Below are positions 18,128-26,635 of a stretch of 64,000 nucleotides of DNA, piece after piece. The translations under genes were made by a program, and so were the position numbers. The notes beneath the pieces were generated by a model that saw only the letters and a program-made list of their open reading frames with translations, did no database searches and was not told where the DNA came from. The stretch's first letter is position 1; every line of letters starts with the position of its first letter. Source of the DNA: Pseudomonas fulva 12-X (GTDB taxonomy: Bacteria; Pseudomonadota; Gammaproteobacteria; Pseudomonadales; Pseudomonadaceae); assembly GCF_000213805.1 (NCBI RefSeq), contig NC_015556.1:1364001-1428000 (forward strand), in the 5' to 3' direction.

Positions 18128-18616
18128 ATGACCATGAAGATCGAACCCGGCCTGGGTGAGCTATTGCGCTACGTGTCCGAGTTGGTGGAGCGCGGCGCCG
18201 AGCAGCATTACCAGGAAATGGGCCTCATCTACCGCGCCCGCTATACCCCGGTGCTACGCGCCATCGAGGCGGGCGCGCAGACCATCACCGAAATCACCGC
18301 ACGCACTCATCTGACTCAAGGGGCGATCAGCCAGACGGTGAGCCAGATGGAAGCGGACGGCCTTATCACCCGCCAACGCGGCGCCGATGCGCGCAAGAGC
18401 GAGATTCACCTGGCGCCGGCCGGCGAACGGCTGATGCCCGAGCTGATCCGCCACTGGGCAGCGACCTTCCGCGCTATCGAACAGCTCGAACAGGACATTG
18501 GCCATCCATTACGACAGGTGTTGCAGGCGGCCGCCCAGGCCCTCCAGCACCAGGATTTCTCGCAGCGCCTGAGCGCCGCCAAACGACCCACCGCAGGAGT
18601 ACCTGGTAATGAGTGA
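18128..18616 (+). CDS. MarR-family transcriptional regulator
   Basis: 162 residues from ATG 18128 (ATG 18134 is also possible); an extension to 18089 would start inside the operator. The winged HTH is visible: ITEITARTHLTQGAISQTVSQMEADGLITRQRGADARKSEIHLAPAGERL. The stop overlaps the start of the PrpF-family gene by 8 bp, so the two are translationally coupled and the palindrome upstream probably controls both. Ligand unknown; a carboxylic acid related to the PrpF substrate is a reasonable guess. Confidence 0.88.
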   Translation: MTMKIEPGLGELLRYVSELVERGAEQHYQEMGLIYRARYTPVLRAIEAGAQTITEITARTHLTQGAISQTVSQMEADGLITRQRGADARKSEIHLAPAGERLMPELIRHWAATFRAIEQLEQDIGHPLRQVLQAAAQALQHQDFSQRLSAAKRPTAGVPGNE

Positions 18617-19820
18617 GCTTCTCCCGACAGGCATACGCCTGGAAGACGGCATCGTGGCCTTTCCCGTGCACTTCATGCGCGGCGGCACCTCCACTGGGCT
18701 GGTGATCGATGAGCGCGTCGCGCCCCAGGACATCGCCCTGCGCGAAGAACTGCTGCGTCACCTCATGGGCGTGCCGCTGCACGGCGAGCTGCCCGGTAAC
18801 CGCCAGCTCACCGGCCTGGGCCGCGGCCCGGCGACCAGCAACAAGGTGTTCTTCGTCGAGCAGGAAAACGCCGAGGGCAAGCTGCGCCTGGTCAGCACCC
18901 TGGCGCAACTGGCCGCCAGCCACTCGGCCATCGACTGGAGCGTGAACTGCGGCAACATGTCGTCGGCACTGCCGCTGTGGGCGCTGGACATGGGCCTGGC
19001 TGACGGCGTGAACGGTGATTTCGAGATCGATATCCGCAACACCAACACCGGCGTGATCACCACCGGGCGGGTGCTGCGCGATGCCAATAACGCGCTGCGC
19101 AAGGTGGCGATTCCCGGCGTGCCGGGGCAGTTCCCTGGGGTGGATCTGTTCCTGCATCACCCGGTCGGCGCCAAGACCGGTGCCTTGCTGCCGACCGGTA
19201 ATGTGGTGGATGTCATCGATGGTCACGCGGTGTCCTGCGTGGATGTGGCAGTGCCGATGGTGATCATCGACGCAGCATCCTTCGGCAAGACGGCGCGCGA
19301 GCCGCTCGCCGAGCTGGAGGCCGATGGCGCCTTCATGCAGGCGCTGCGCGAAGTGTGGATCGAGGCGGGGCTACGCATGGGCCTGAAAAAACGCAGTGGC
19401 GAGCCGATGAGCCGCGACGACATCAGCCGCAGCGAGACCATCCCCAAGGTGTGCATCATCGGCCCGGCCGCGATCGGCGGCACGCTCTCGGTACGCTACT
19501 TCACCCCGCAAACCCTGCATGCCTCGATGGCTGTGTCCGGCGGCTGCTGCCTGGCCGCTGCCACGTTGATACCGGGCACCGTCGCTGCCCGCCTGGCTGC
19601 CGCCACACTGCAGGTCGGCGAGCAGTTCGCCGAATACGCCGTGGCCATGGAAAACCCCGCCGGTATCCTCGACGCCACGGTGGTGGCCCGCGATGCCGGC
19701 GCCGGGTTGGAAGTGAAAACCGTGGCTTACCGGCGTAGCGCTCAAGTGCTGCAGCGTGGGCATGTGCCGCTTTACAACGCTTCGGATGAATTGGTCGCAG
19801 CGTTGCTGGCGCTTATGTAG
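18609..19820 (+). CDS. PrpF-family isomerase/tautomerase
   Basis: 403 residues, matching the PrpF family of two-domain, cofactor-independent proton-transfer enzymes. Signature segments are HFMRGGTSTGLVIDE near the N-terminus, NCGNMSSALPLWALDMGL (the catalytic Cys region) and the GNVVDVIDG / VPMVIIDA area. Known members interconvert aconitate-like acids: 2-methylaconitate isomerase PrpF and 4-oxalomesaconate tautomerase GalD. Neither the methylcitrate genes (prpC, acnD) nor gallate genes are nearby, so the substrate is open. Operon with the MarR gene. Confidence 0.83.
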   Translation: MSELLPTGIRLEDGIVAFPVHFMRGGTSTGLVIDERVAPQDIALREELLRHLMGVPLHGELPGNRQLTGLGRGPATSNKVFFVEQENAEGKLRLVSTLAQLAASHSAIDWSVNCGNMSSALPLWALDMGLADGVNGDFEIDIRNTNTGVITTGRVLRDANNALRKVAIPGVPGQFPGVDLFLHHPVGAKTGALLPTGNVVDVIDGHAVSCVDVAVPMVIIDAASFGKTAREPLAELEADGAFMQALREVWIEAGLRMGLKKRSGEPMSRDDISRSETIPKVCIIGPAAIGGTLSVRYFTPQTLHASMAVSGGCCLAAATLIPGTVAARLAAATLQVGEQFAEYAVAMENPAGILDATVVARDAGAGLEVKTVAYRRSAQVLQRGHVPLYNASDELVAALLALM

Positions 19821-19847
19821 CCGCGACCAGAGTACGAGGCTGGCTCT

Positions 19848-20045
19848 TCAGGAGGGAATGGCTGCAGAACCTGGCCAAATTACCGCTTGAGCGACTATCA
19901 CGTCCTTGCCGTTGAATGTCAGGGCCGGGGCGCCGTGAAGCTTGTAGCCCATCTCTAGGGCGGCACTGACCCGCCGACAGAAGTTGGCGTCATCGGGGCC
20001 GGTCAGTACGCGGTAGATGGGCAGGTCGTCTGGTGGGCGATTCAT
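19848..20045 (-). CDS. DUF1737 small protein
   Basis: 65 residues from the ATG at 20045, which has GGAGGA nine bases upstream; the longer frame to 20144 lacks this. The whole protein matches the short DUF1737 family: PIYRVLTGPDDANFCRRVSAALEMGYKLHG followed by PALTFNGKDVIVAQAVIW. Function unknown; probably a soluble cytoplasmic protein. Stands alone between the PrpF and AraC genes, in the same direction as the latter and 95 bp beyond its stop. Confidence 0.82.
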   Translation of the reverse strand: MNRPPDDLPIYRVLTGPDDANFCRRVSAALEMGYKLHGAPALTFNGKDVIVAQAVIWPGSAAIPS

Positions 20046-20140
20046 GGGGTCGGTTCCTCCAAGCGGTCGGGGTGCGTTTATGAACAGCGTGCACGGCGAC
20101 GTCAAGCGCGCTTCTTTCTTGTCGCCGGGCAAGCCCTTGA

Positions 20141-21073
20141 TCACAGCGGGTTTCGATAGGCGCTCGGCGTCACGCCCACTTCCCGGCGAAAGATCTGCGA
20201 GAAGTGGCTGGCGCTGGAGTAGCCCACCTCCAGGCCGATGGCGATCACGCTGAGGTCGGTTTCCAGCAGCAGTTGTCGGGCGCGGGCCATGCGCAGGCGG
20301 ATGAAGTAATGCGAGGGCGTAAGACCCGTGGCGCGTTTGAACAGGCGGCTGAAGTGGTATTCGCTGAGCTGCGCGGCCTCGGCCAGGACGGCGAGGGAAA
20401 AGTCCTCCGCCAGTTGCCGGTTCATCAGTTCGAGCACCCGGTGCAGCTTGTAGGCCGGCAGGGCGTTGCGGCGCCGGCCGGCCATTGTCTCATCGCGATA
20501 GGTGCGTAGCAGGTGCACGGCCAGTGCCTGGGCCAGGCCCTGGACGAACAGTGCACTGGGCTCACGGCGATCGGTGAGTTCCTGGCGCAATTGTTCGAGC
20601 AAGGCGCGCACGCGCTCATCACGGCCGCCGGATACGTCGATGAACGCTGGTGCTGTGGCCTGTTTGCCCAGCAGCTCGTCGGCCACCCGCTCGATCAGTG
20701 CGGGCGACAGGTACAGGTGCATCACCTCGAAGGTGTCGCCGCCGCGGGTCTGCCAGCGCATTTCATAGGGCTCTGCGGTGCTGGTCAGGAAGAAGTCGCC
20801 GACCTCCACCTCGGCGGGTTGCCATGCACCGCCCGCTACGCGTTCCTCGACACGTGCCGAGCCGGCCAGCATCATCACCAGCAGCGGTTCGGCCACCGCC
20901 GGTACCAGCACCGGATCGGTGATGCTGCGGTGGCTGAACAGTTGCACCGTGACGTCGGTGATGCCGGCAAGCGAGGGCAGGGCAATACAGTCGCCAGGCA
21001 GGTATCGCGACAGCGCTTCGGCCGGAATGCGTGAGGTGTTCCGGGTAGCTGCTTCAGGGTCCAATTGGTTCAC
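20141..21073 (-). CDS. AraC-family transcriptional regulator
   Basis: 310 residues from a GTG start. The C-terminal 100 residues carry the two HTH motifs of AraC/XylS proteins: LNRQLAEDFSLAVLAEAAQLSEYHFSRLFKRATGLTPSHYF and the closing SVIAIGLEVGYSSASHFSQIFRREVGVTPSAYR. The N-terminal part is a cupin-like ligand domain (VMMLAGSARVEERV). It is divergent from the SDR gene at 21311, the likely target. Confidence 0.9.
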   Translation of the reverse strand: MNQLDPEAATRNTSRIPAEALSRYLPGDCIALPSLAGITDVTVQLFSHRSITDPVLVPAVAEPLLVMMLAGSARVEERVAGGAWQPAEVEVGDFFLTSTAEPYEMRWQTRGGDTFEVMHLYLSPALIERVADELLGKQATAPAFIDVSGGRDERVRALLEQLRQELTDRREPSALFVQGLAQALAVHLLRTYRDETMAGRRRNALPAYKLHRVLELMNRQLAEDFSLAVLAEAAQLSEYHFSRLFKRATGLTPSHYFIRLRMARARQLLLETDLSVIAIGLEVGYSSASHFSQIFRREVGVTPSAYRNPL

Positions 21074-21310
21074 GAAAGCCTCTGTTTGCGAGGATTCAGG
21101 ATTAGGGGGACGGATTGCAGCTTAGCGTAGATTCGTGGCTTGCAGCCGTCAGCCCGGATCCCGGTAGCGGCCTGAATTGAAACTGCGCGCAAGATCCCGA
21201 TAGCCTGCGCAAGGTTACGAAAGCTGCTTCCTCCTCGCTGCGAGACAGTAGAGCCGTCATCTACCCAGGCCGGCGAACACTGGTTCGGCCTGCAACGCGG
21301 AGGAACCACC

Positions 21311-22075
21311 ATGACTGACATCAACAACCCTGTGGTAGCGGAAGTCGCGGGCAAGGTGGCCCTGGTCACCGGCGCCGCCAGCGGTATCGGCAACGCCATC
21401 GTCACGCTGTTACACGAGCGTGGTGCCAAGGTCGTCGCCGAGGATATCGACCCACGCGTCGAGCAACTGGCCGCGCCGGGGCTGGTGCCGCTGGTCGCCG
21501 ACATCACCGAGGATGGCGCTGCCGAGCGGGCCGTCGCCCTGGCCGTCGAGCGCTTCGGGCGTCTGGATATTCTGGTCAACAACGCCGGGATCATCATCAA
21601 CAAGCCGGTGGTGGACATGAGTCGCACGGACTGGGAACGCATTCAGGCGGTCAATGCCACGGCGGCCTTCCTGCATTGCCGCGAGGCGATGAAGGCGATG
21701 ATGCCCAGCAAGTCCGGCGCCATCGTCAATATCGCCTCCTACGCCTCGTACTTCGCCTTTCCCACCATCGGCGCGTATGCCGCGTCGAAGGGCGCGCTGG
21801 CTCAGCTGACCCGCACCCTGGCGCTGGAGGCCATCGAGCATGGCATTCGCGTCAACGCCGTGGGCTCCGGTGATGTGGTGACCAACATCCTCAATGACGT
21901 GGTCGAGGATGGCCCGGCGTTTCTCGCCCAGCACGGCGAAGGCGCGCCCATCGGCCGCGCCGCGCAGCCCGAGGAGATCGCCGAAGTTGTCGCCTTCCTG
22001 GCCTCGGAGCGGGCGAGTTTCATGGTCGGCGCGGTGGTCATGGCCGATGGCGGCATGACGGTTACCGCCGGCTGA
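21311..22075 (+). CDS. SDR-family oxidoreductase
   Basis: 254 residues, classical SDR length, complete active site. The cofactor motif is TGAASGIG near residue 20, NNAG near 94, catalytic Ser in NIASYASY and YAASK as the Tyr-Lys pair. The C-terminal MVGAVVMADGG is standard. An acidic Asp after the second strand (EDID) suggests preference for NAD(H). It follows AGCGGAGGAACC ribosome site and is divergent from the AraC gene. Substrate unknown. Confidence 0.88.
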   Translation: MTDINNPVVAEVAGKVALVTGAASGIGNAIVTLLHERGAKVVAEDIDPRVEQLAAPGLVPLVADITEDGAAERAVALAVERFGRLDILVNNAGIIINKPVVDMSRTDWERIQAVNATAAFLHCREAMKAMMPSKSGAIVNIASYASYFAFPTIGAYAASKGALAQLTRTLALEAIEHGIRVNAVGSGDVVTNILNDVVEDGPAFLAQHGEGAPIGRAAQPEEIAEVVAFLASERASFMVGAVVMADGGMTVTAG

Positions 22076-22084
22076 AGCGTCGAT

Positions 22085-22987
22085 TCAGCCGATGCTGCCG
22101 GCGCTGGTCGTGCCGCCGAGCAACCACTGGCGGAACACGCCCAGCGCCGGCAGTACGGCATTGCGTTTGGGGTAGGCGAGGAAATAGGTGCGGCCGCTGG
22201 CAACCGGGGTGCCGGTGGTGCGCAGCTGGCCCTGGCGCAGTTCTTCCTCGACCAGCACCTGGGGCACCAGGCCGACGCCGATACCGGCGCGCACGGCCTG
22301 GATCAGGTGCGAGGTCAGCTCGAAGTTGGGGCCGTCCTGCAGTTGCCCGCTGTTCACGCCATGCCGAGCGAACCAGGTCGACCACATCGGCGGGTGGCTG
22401 GCGACCTGCAGCAGCAACTGCCTGGCCGCCAGCTCGGGCGTCAGCGGCTCGCCGGTCTCGAGAATCGCCGGGCTGGCAATCAGCACCATGGACTCCTCGA
22501 GCAGCTGGTGGGCCATCAGTTCCGGCCAGGCGCCGTCACCCACGCAGATTGCGGCGTCGAGCTGACCGTCGCTGAAATCGGCCTGGATGCGCGAATGGAT
22601 GTGCACCTGCACGCCCGGGTTGGCGGCGTAGAACTCGTGCAGCCGCGGCAGCAGCCATTTCGAGCCGAAGGTCGGCAGCAGCGCCAGGCGCAGGGTGCCG
22701 CCACCGGAGCCGTAGTCGATGGCCTGCAGGGTCGCATTGCGAATGCTTGCCAGGGCGTCGGACAGGGTGTCGGCGTACAGCCGGCCCACGTCGGTGAGCA
22801 CCACGTTACGCCCCTCGCGCTGGAACAGGGTGATGCCCAGGAAGGCTTCCAGCGCCTGCACCTGGCGGCTCACAGCGCTCTGGGTCAGCGACAGTTCGGC
22901 GGCGGCGCGGGTATAGCTCTGGTGGCGCGCCGCCGACTCGAAGGCCAGCAGCAGGGACATCGAGGGCGTCAGTCTGCGCAGATTCAT
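22085..22987 (-). CDS. LysR-family regulator (GcvA-like)
   Basis: 300 residues. N-terminal HTH: PSMSLLLAFESAARHQSYTRAAAELSLTQSAVSRQVQALE, followed by LGITLFQREGRNVVLTDVG, a GcvA-type pattern. The rest is a substrate-binding-like effector domain. It is divergent from the ydiJ-type dehydrogenase gene, with 130 bp between the starts, so that gene is the likely target. Its head resembles the LysR at 29765, so both may respond to pathway intermediates of the lysine cluster; this is inference. Confidence 0.88.
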   Translation of the reverse strand: MNLRRLTPSMSLLLAFESAARHQSYTRAAAELSLTQSAVSRQVQALEAFLGITLFQREGRNVVLTDVGRLYADTLSDALASIRNATLQAIDYGSGGGTLRLALLPTFGSKWLLPRLHEFYAANPGVQVHIHSRIQADFSDGQLDAAICVGDGAWPELMAHQLLEESMVLIASPAILETGEPLTPELAARQLLLQVASHPPMWSTWFARHGVNSGQLQDGPNFELTSHLIQAVRAGIGVGLVPQVLVEEELRQGQLRTTGTPVASGRTYFLAYPKRNAVLPALGVFRQWLLGGTTSAGSIG

Positions 22988-23117
22988 TCATAAAACTCAT
23001 GGGTTGCTACGGCAAATACCCTTGTAGCACAGGCATGCACTCCCGAAAATGCTCGCTATTACCGCCTGATGTAATCGCCCGTTAGAGGCGTGCAATCGCC
23101 CACAGGGAGATAAACCG

Positions 23118-26100
23118 ATGATCGCCAGCCTGAGTGCTCCACAACCGACCCAGGCCCGTTACCTGGCCTTTCTCGACGCGCTCGGCGGCGCCGGCTTTCG
23201 CGGCGAGATCGCCCGTGACCACGCCAGCCGCACGGTGCTGGCGACCGACAACTCCATCTATCAGCGCCAGCCCCAGGCGGCGGTGTTCCCTCTCGATGAG
23301 GACGACGTGCAGGTGCTGGCGCGAGTGGTCAGCGAGCCTGCGCACCGCAGCGTCAAGCTGACGCCACGGGGCGGCGGAACCGGCACCAATGGCCAGTCGC
23401 TCACCGATGGCGTGGTGGTCGACCTGTCGCGGCACATGAACCGCATCCTGGAGATCAATGCCGAGGAGCGCTGGGTGCGGGTGCAGGCCGGGGTGGTCAA
23501 GGACCAGCTCAACGCCGCGCTCAAGCCCCATGGCCTGTTTTTCGCCCCGGAGCTGTCGACCTCCAACCGGGCCACCATCGGCGGCATGATCAACACCGAC
23601 GCCAGCGGCCAGGGCAGTTGCACCTACGGCAAGACCCGCGACCACGTGCTGGAACTGACCACCATCCTGCTCGGTGGCGAGCGCCTGCACAGCCACCCGG
23701 TAGACGAGTCGACCCTCAGCGAACAGCTGGCCCGCAGCGACCGCACCGGCCAGGTGTACCAGTGCGCCGAGCAGATCCAGCGCGAGAAGGCGGCGCTGAT
23801 CGAGGCGACCTTTCCAAAGCTCAACCGTTGCCTGACCGGCTACGACCTGGCGCACCTGCGCGAGGCCGACGGGCGCTTCAACCTCAACAGCGTGCTGTGC
23901 GGCTCCGAGGGCTCCCTGGGCTTCATCGTCGAGGCGCGCCTCAACGTGCTGCCGATTCCCCAGTACTCGGTGCTGTCAACGTACGCTACGCCGGCTTCAT
24001 GGATGCGCTGCGCGATGCACGCAACCTGATCACCCTGCAGCCGCTGTCCATCGAGACCGTGGACTCCAAGGTGCTGCTGCTGGCGATGAACGACATCGTC
24101 TGGCACGGCGTTGCCGAGTACTTCCCCGAAGACCCGCAGCGGCCGACCCTGGGCATCAACCTGGTGGAATTCAGCGGCGACGACCCTGATGAGGTCAACG
24201 GCCGCGTCGAGCGCTTCATCCAGCACATCCAGCAGGACACCAGCGTAGTGCGCCTCGGCCACACCCTGGCCAGCGGGCGGGCGGCGGTTTCGCGGGTCTA
24301 TGCCATGCGCAAGCGCGCGGTGGGTTTGCTCGGCAACGTCGACGGCGAGGTGCGCCCGCAGCCGTTCGTCGAGGACACCGCAGTGCCGCCGGAAAACCTC
24401 GCCGACTTCATCGCCGAATTCCGCGCGCTGCTCGACGGCCACGGCCTGACCTACGGCATGTTCGGCCACGTCGATGCCGGCGTGCTGCACGTGCGCCCGG
24501 CGCTGGACATGAAGGATCCGAAGCAGGCCGCCGCCATCCGCCCGATCTCCGATGCGGTGGCAGCCCTGACCCAGCGCCACGGCGGCCTGCTGTGGGGCGA
24601 GCACGGCAAGGGCGTGCGCTCGGAATACGCGCCGGCGTTCTTCGGCGAGCTGTATCCCTCGCTGCAGGCACTCAAGGCCGCGTTCGACCCCTACAACCAG
24701 CTGAACCCCGGCAAGATCGCCACGCCCCTGGGCAGCGACGAGGCGCTGCTGAAGATCGACGAAGTGACCCTGCGCGGTGACCTCGACCGGCAGATCGACG
24801 AGCGTGTGTGGCAGAGCTACGGCACTGCGGTGCACTGCAACGGCAACGGTGCCTGCTACAACTTCGACCCGGACGACGCCATGTGCCCGTCCTGGAAGGC
24901 CACGCGCCAGCGCGTGCATTCGCCGAAGGGCCGGGCCTCCCTGGTGCGCGAGTGGCTGCGCCTGCAAGGCCAGGCCGGCGTTGACGTGCTGGCGCCGATC
25001 GCCAGCGGCCCGCTGGATTTCCTGCGCAGCCTGCCGAGCCGCTGGCGCCATTCCCGCGCAAGCGATGACGACTTCTCCCACGAGGTCTACGAGGCGATGG
25101 CCGGCTGCCTGGCATGCAAATCCTGCGCAGGGCAGTGCCCGGTGAAGGTCAACGTGCCGGAGTTTCGCTCGCGCTTCCTGGAGCGCTACCACCAGCGTTA
25201 CCTGCGCCCGCTGCGCGACTACCTGATCGGCTCGCTGGAATTCAGCCTGCCGTTGTTCGCCCGCATGCCGCGGCTGTACAACGCGGTGATGGGTTCGCCC
25301 CTGGTCACGCGCCTGCTGGCCGAGCGCATCGGCATGGTCGACAGCCCGCTGCTCAGCGATTTCGACTTCAAGGCCTTGGCGGCGCGCCATGGCCTGAGGA
25401 TCGCCACGCCAGCGGAACTGGCGCGCCTGAGCGCGGCGGAGCGGGGCAAGAGCCTTATTCTGGTGCAGGACGCCTTTACCCGCTATTTCGAGACGCCGGT
25501 GTTCGCCGCCTTCATCGAACTGGCCAGCCGGATGGGCTATCGCGTGTGGCTGGCGCCGTTCATGGCCAACGGCAAGCCGCTGCACGTGCAGGGATTTCTG
25601 CCGGCCTTCGAACGCACCGCACGGCGCACCGCGAAAGGCCTGCGGGCGCTGGCCGGCTTCGACATCCCGCTGGTGGGGCTGGACCCGGCGATGACCCTGG
25701 TTTACCGCCAGGAGTACCGCAAGATCGCCGGCCTCGAATGCCCGGACGTGCTGCTGCCTCAGGAATGGCTGCTCAAGGCCCTCGACGGCCAGCCAAAGCT
25801 GCCGGCCAAGAGCGTGGCGTTCCGGCTGCTGGGCCATTGCACCGAGAAGACCAACGCGGCGCCCAGCGCGGCGATGTGGGTGAAGGTGTTCGAGCAGGCC
25901 GGGCTGCAGGTGACGGCCGAGGCCACCGGTTGTTGCGGCATGTCCGGCACCTACGGGCACGAGGCGCGCAACCTGGAAACCTCGCGGACGATCTTCGCCC
26001 AGTCCTGGGAACCAGCGCTGGATTCCGGCGCCGCCGCCGAGCCCCTGGCGACCGGCTATTCGTGCCGCAGCCAGGTGGCACGCCTGAAGAGCGCCACGTT

Positions 26101-26140
26101 GCGCCACCCGATCCAGGCGTTGCTGGATCATCTGCAATAA
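23118..26140 (+). pseudogene. ydiJ: YdiJ-type FAD/Fe-S D-2-hydroxyglutarate dehydrogenase, frameshifted
   Basis: Two overlapping frames together encode one protein of about 1007 residues. The first frame (from ATG 23118) carries the FAD-binding domain (TPRGGGTGTNGQSLTDGVVVDLSRHMNR) and runs out of homology at 23975, then stops at 24029. The second frame resumes at VNVRYAGFMDALRDARNL and holds the FAD-oxidase C domain, the Fe-S motif CLACKSCAGQCPV and the CCG domain ATGCCGMSGTYGHE. Around 23973 the bases read CTGTCAAC where CTGGTCAAC would keep the frame, so one G is missing. If real, the enzyme that oxidises D-2-hydroxyglutarate to 2-oxoglutarate is lost; a sequencing error is equally possible. 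All other domains are intact. Confidence 0.85.
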
Positions 26141-26179
26141 CGGGTTGGTTGATGGTGCTTTCTGCCACGAGGTAGGGCA

Positions 26180-26243
26180 GGGAGCACCGCGGCAGGCCTG
26201 GGATTTTTGCGGGCATGGACTGGGCATCCCCGCCCGCTCCCAC
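26180..26243. repeat. REP-like palindromic repeat, copy A
   Basis: Degenerate Pseudomonas-type REP element just after ydiJ. It shares GCATGGACT, GGC and the terminal CTCCCAC with a better-preserved copy at 28050-28111. The 5' arm (GGGAGCACCGCGGCAGG) is degraded. Confidence 0.6.
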
Positions 26244-26258
26244 GGGGTTAGATTGCAG

Positions 26259-26310
26259 TCGTAGGATGGGTGAAACCCATCGCGATTGATGGGTTTCACC
26301 CATCCTACGA
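26259..26310. repeat. Perfect inverted repeat, 23-bp arms
   Basis: The left arm (26259-26281, starting TCGTAGGATGGGTG) is exactly complementary to the right arm (26288-26310, ending CACCCATCCTACGA) around a six-base GCGATT loop. It would form a very stable hairpin. No T-run follows. GTAGGATGGGTGAAACCCA-type palindromes recur in the intergenic DNA of many gammaproteobacteria. Confidence 0.85.
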
Positions 26311-26342
26311 TCTAAGCGGCGGAAACGGCCGGTCGCTTAATC

Positions 26343-26410
26343 GGTAGGAGGGGCTTTAGCCCCGAGCTCTTTGCGCCCTAATAAAGCTCGGGGCTAAAGC
26401 CCCTCCTACC
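26343..26410. repeat. Perfect inverted repeat, 26-bp arms
   Basis: The left arm 26343-26368 (GGTAGGAGGGGCTTTAGCCC then CGAGCT) is exactly complementary to 26385-26410, with a 16-base loop. The inner GGGCTTTAGCCC is itself symmetric. It belongs to the GGGGCTAAAGCCCC palindromes typical of Pseudomonas intergenic DNA and differs from the neighbouring repeat at 26259. Confidence 0.85.
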
Positions 26411-26437
26411 AGATCGCTAGATGGCCGTTTTTTTACG

Positions 26438-26574
26438 ATGGCTCCCACGCTCCAGCGTGGTAGCTCAGGCCACGGCGCTCTGCGCCTGCTCCGGCTGCGC
26501 GCGGCATGCAACAGCGGACGCAGAGCGTCCTCGGAGGCATTCCCACGCAGAGCGTGAGGAACGATCAGTTGAGT
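26438..26574. repeat. Composite palindromic repeat (CCACGCTCC/AGCGTGG type)
   Basis: Three short dyads in 137 bp: CCACGCT/AGCGTGG near 26445-26460, GGACG-CAGAG-CGTCC at 26516-26530, and CCCACGCAGAGCGTGAGG at 26542-26559. The sequence is typical of the CGTGGGAACGATC-type repeats of Pseudomonas. No open frame of interest. Confidence 0.6.
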
Positions 26575-26617
26575 GACCGCTTCTGCCTTGTAGCTGCCTC
26601 ATCAGTGTCGCCTAAAA

Positions 26618-26635
26618 AGACCGTGTACAGGTTCT
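26618..26635. repeat. Solo terminal repeat of the MITE-like family
   Basis: On the minus strand this reads AGAACCTGTACACGGTCT, matching 15 of 18 positions of the terminal repeat of the element at 15471-15656. It overlaps the stop codon of amaA. No second end or internal part is recognisable nearby, so it is a remnant or a chance match. Confidence 0.5.

Noticed and set aside
23840..26299. 819-codon open frame antisense to ydiJ
   Set aside because: Low-complexity Arg/Gln/Ala/His composition with no domain; the sense strand encodes clear Fe-S and FAD motifs. It is a shadow of GC-rich codon bias.
26259..26410. CRISPR-like spacing of repeats
   Set aside because: The two hairpins differ in sequence, there are no repeated units with spacers, and no cas genes are present.
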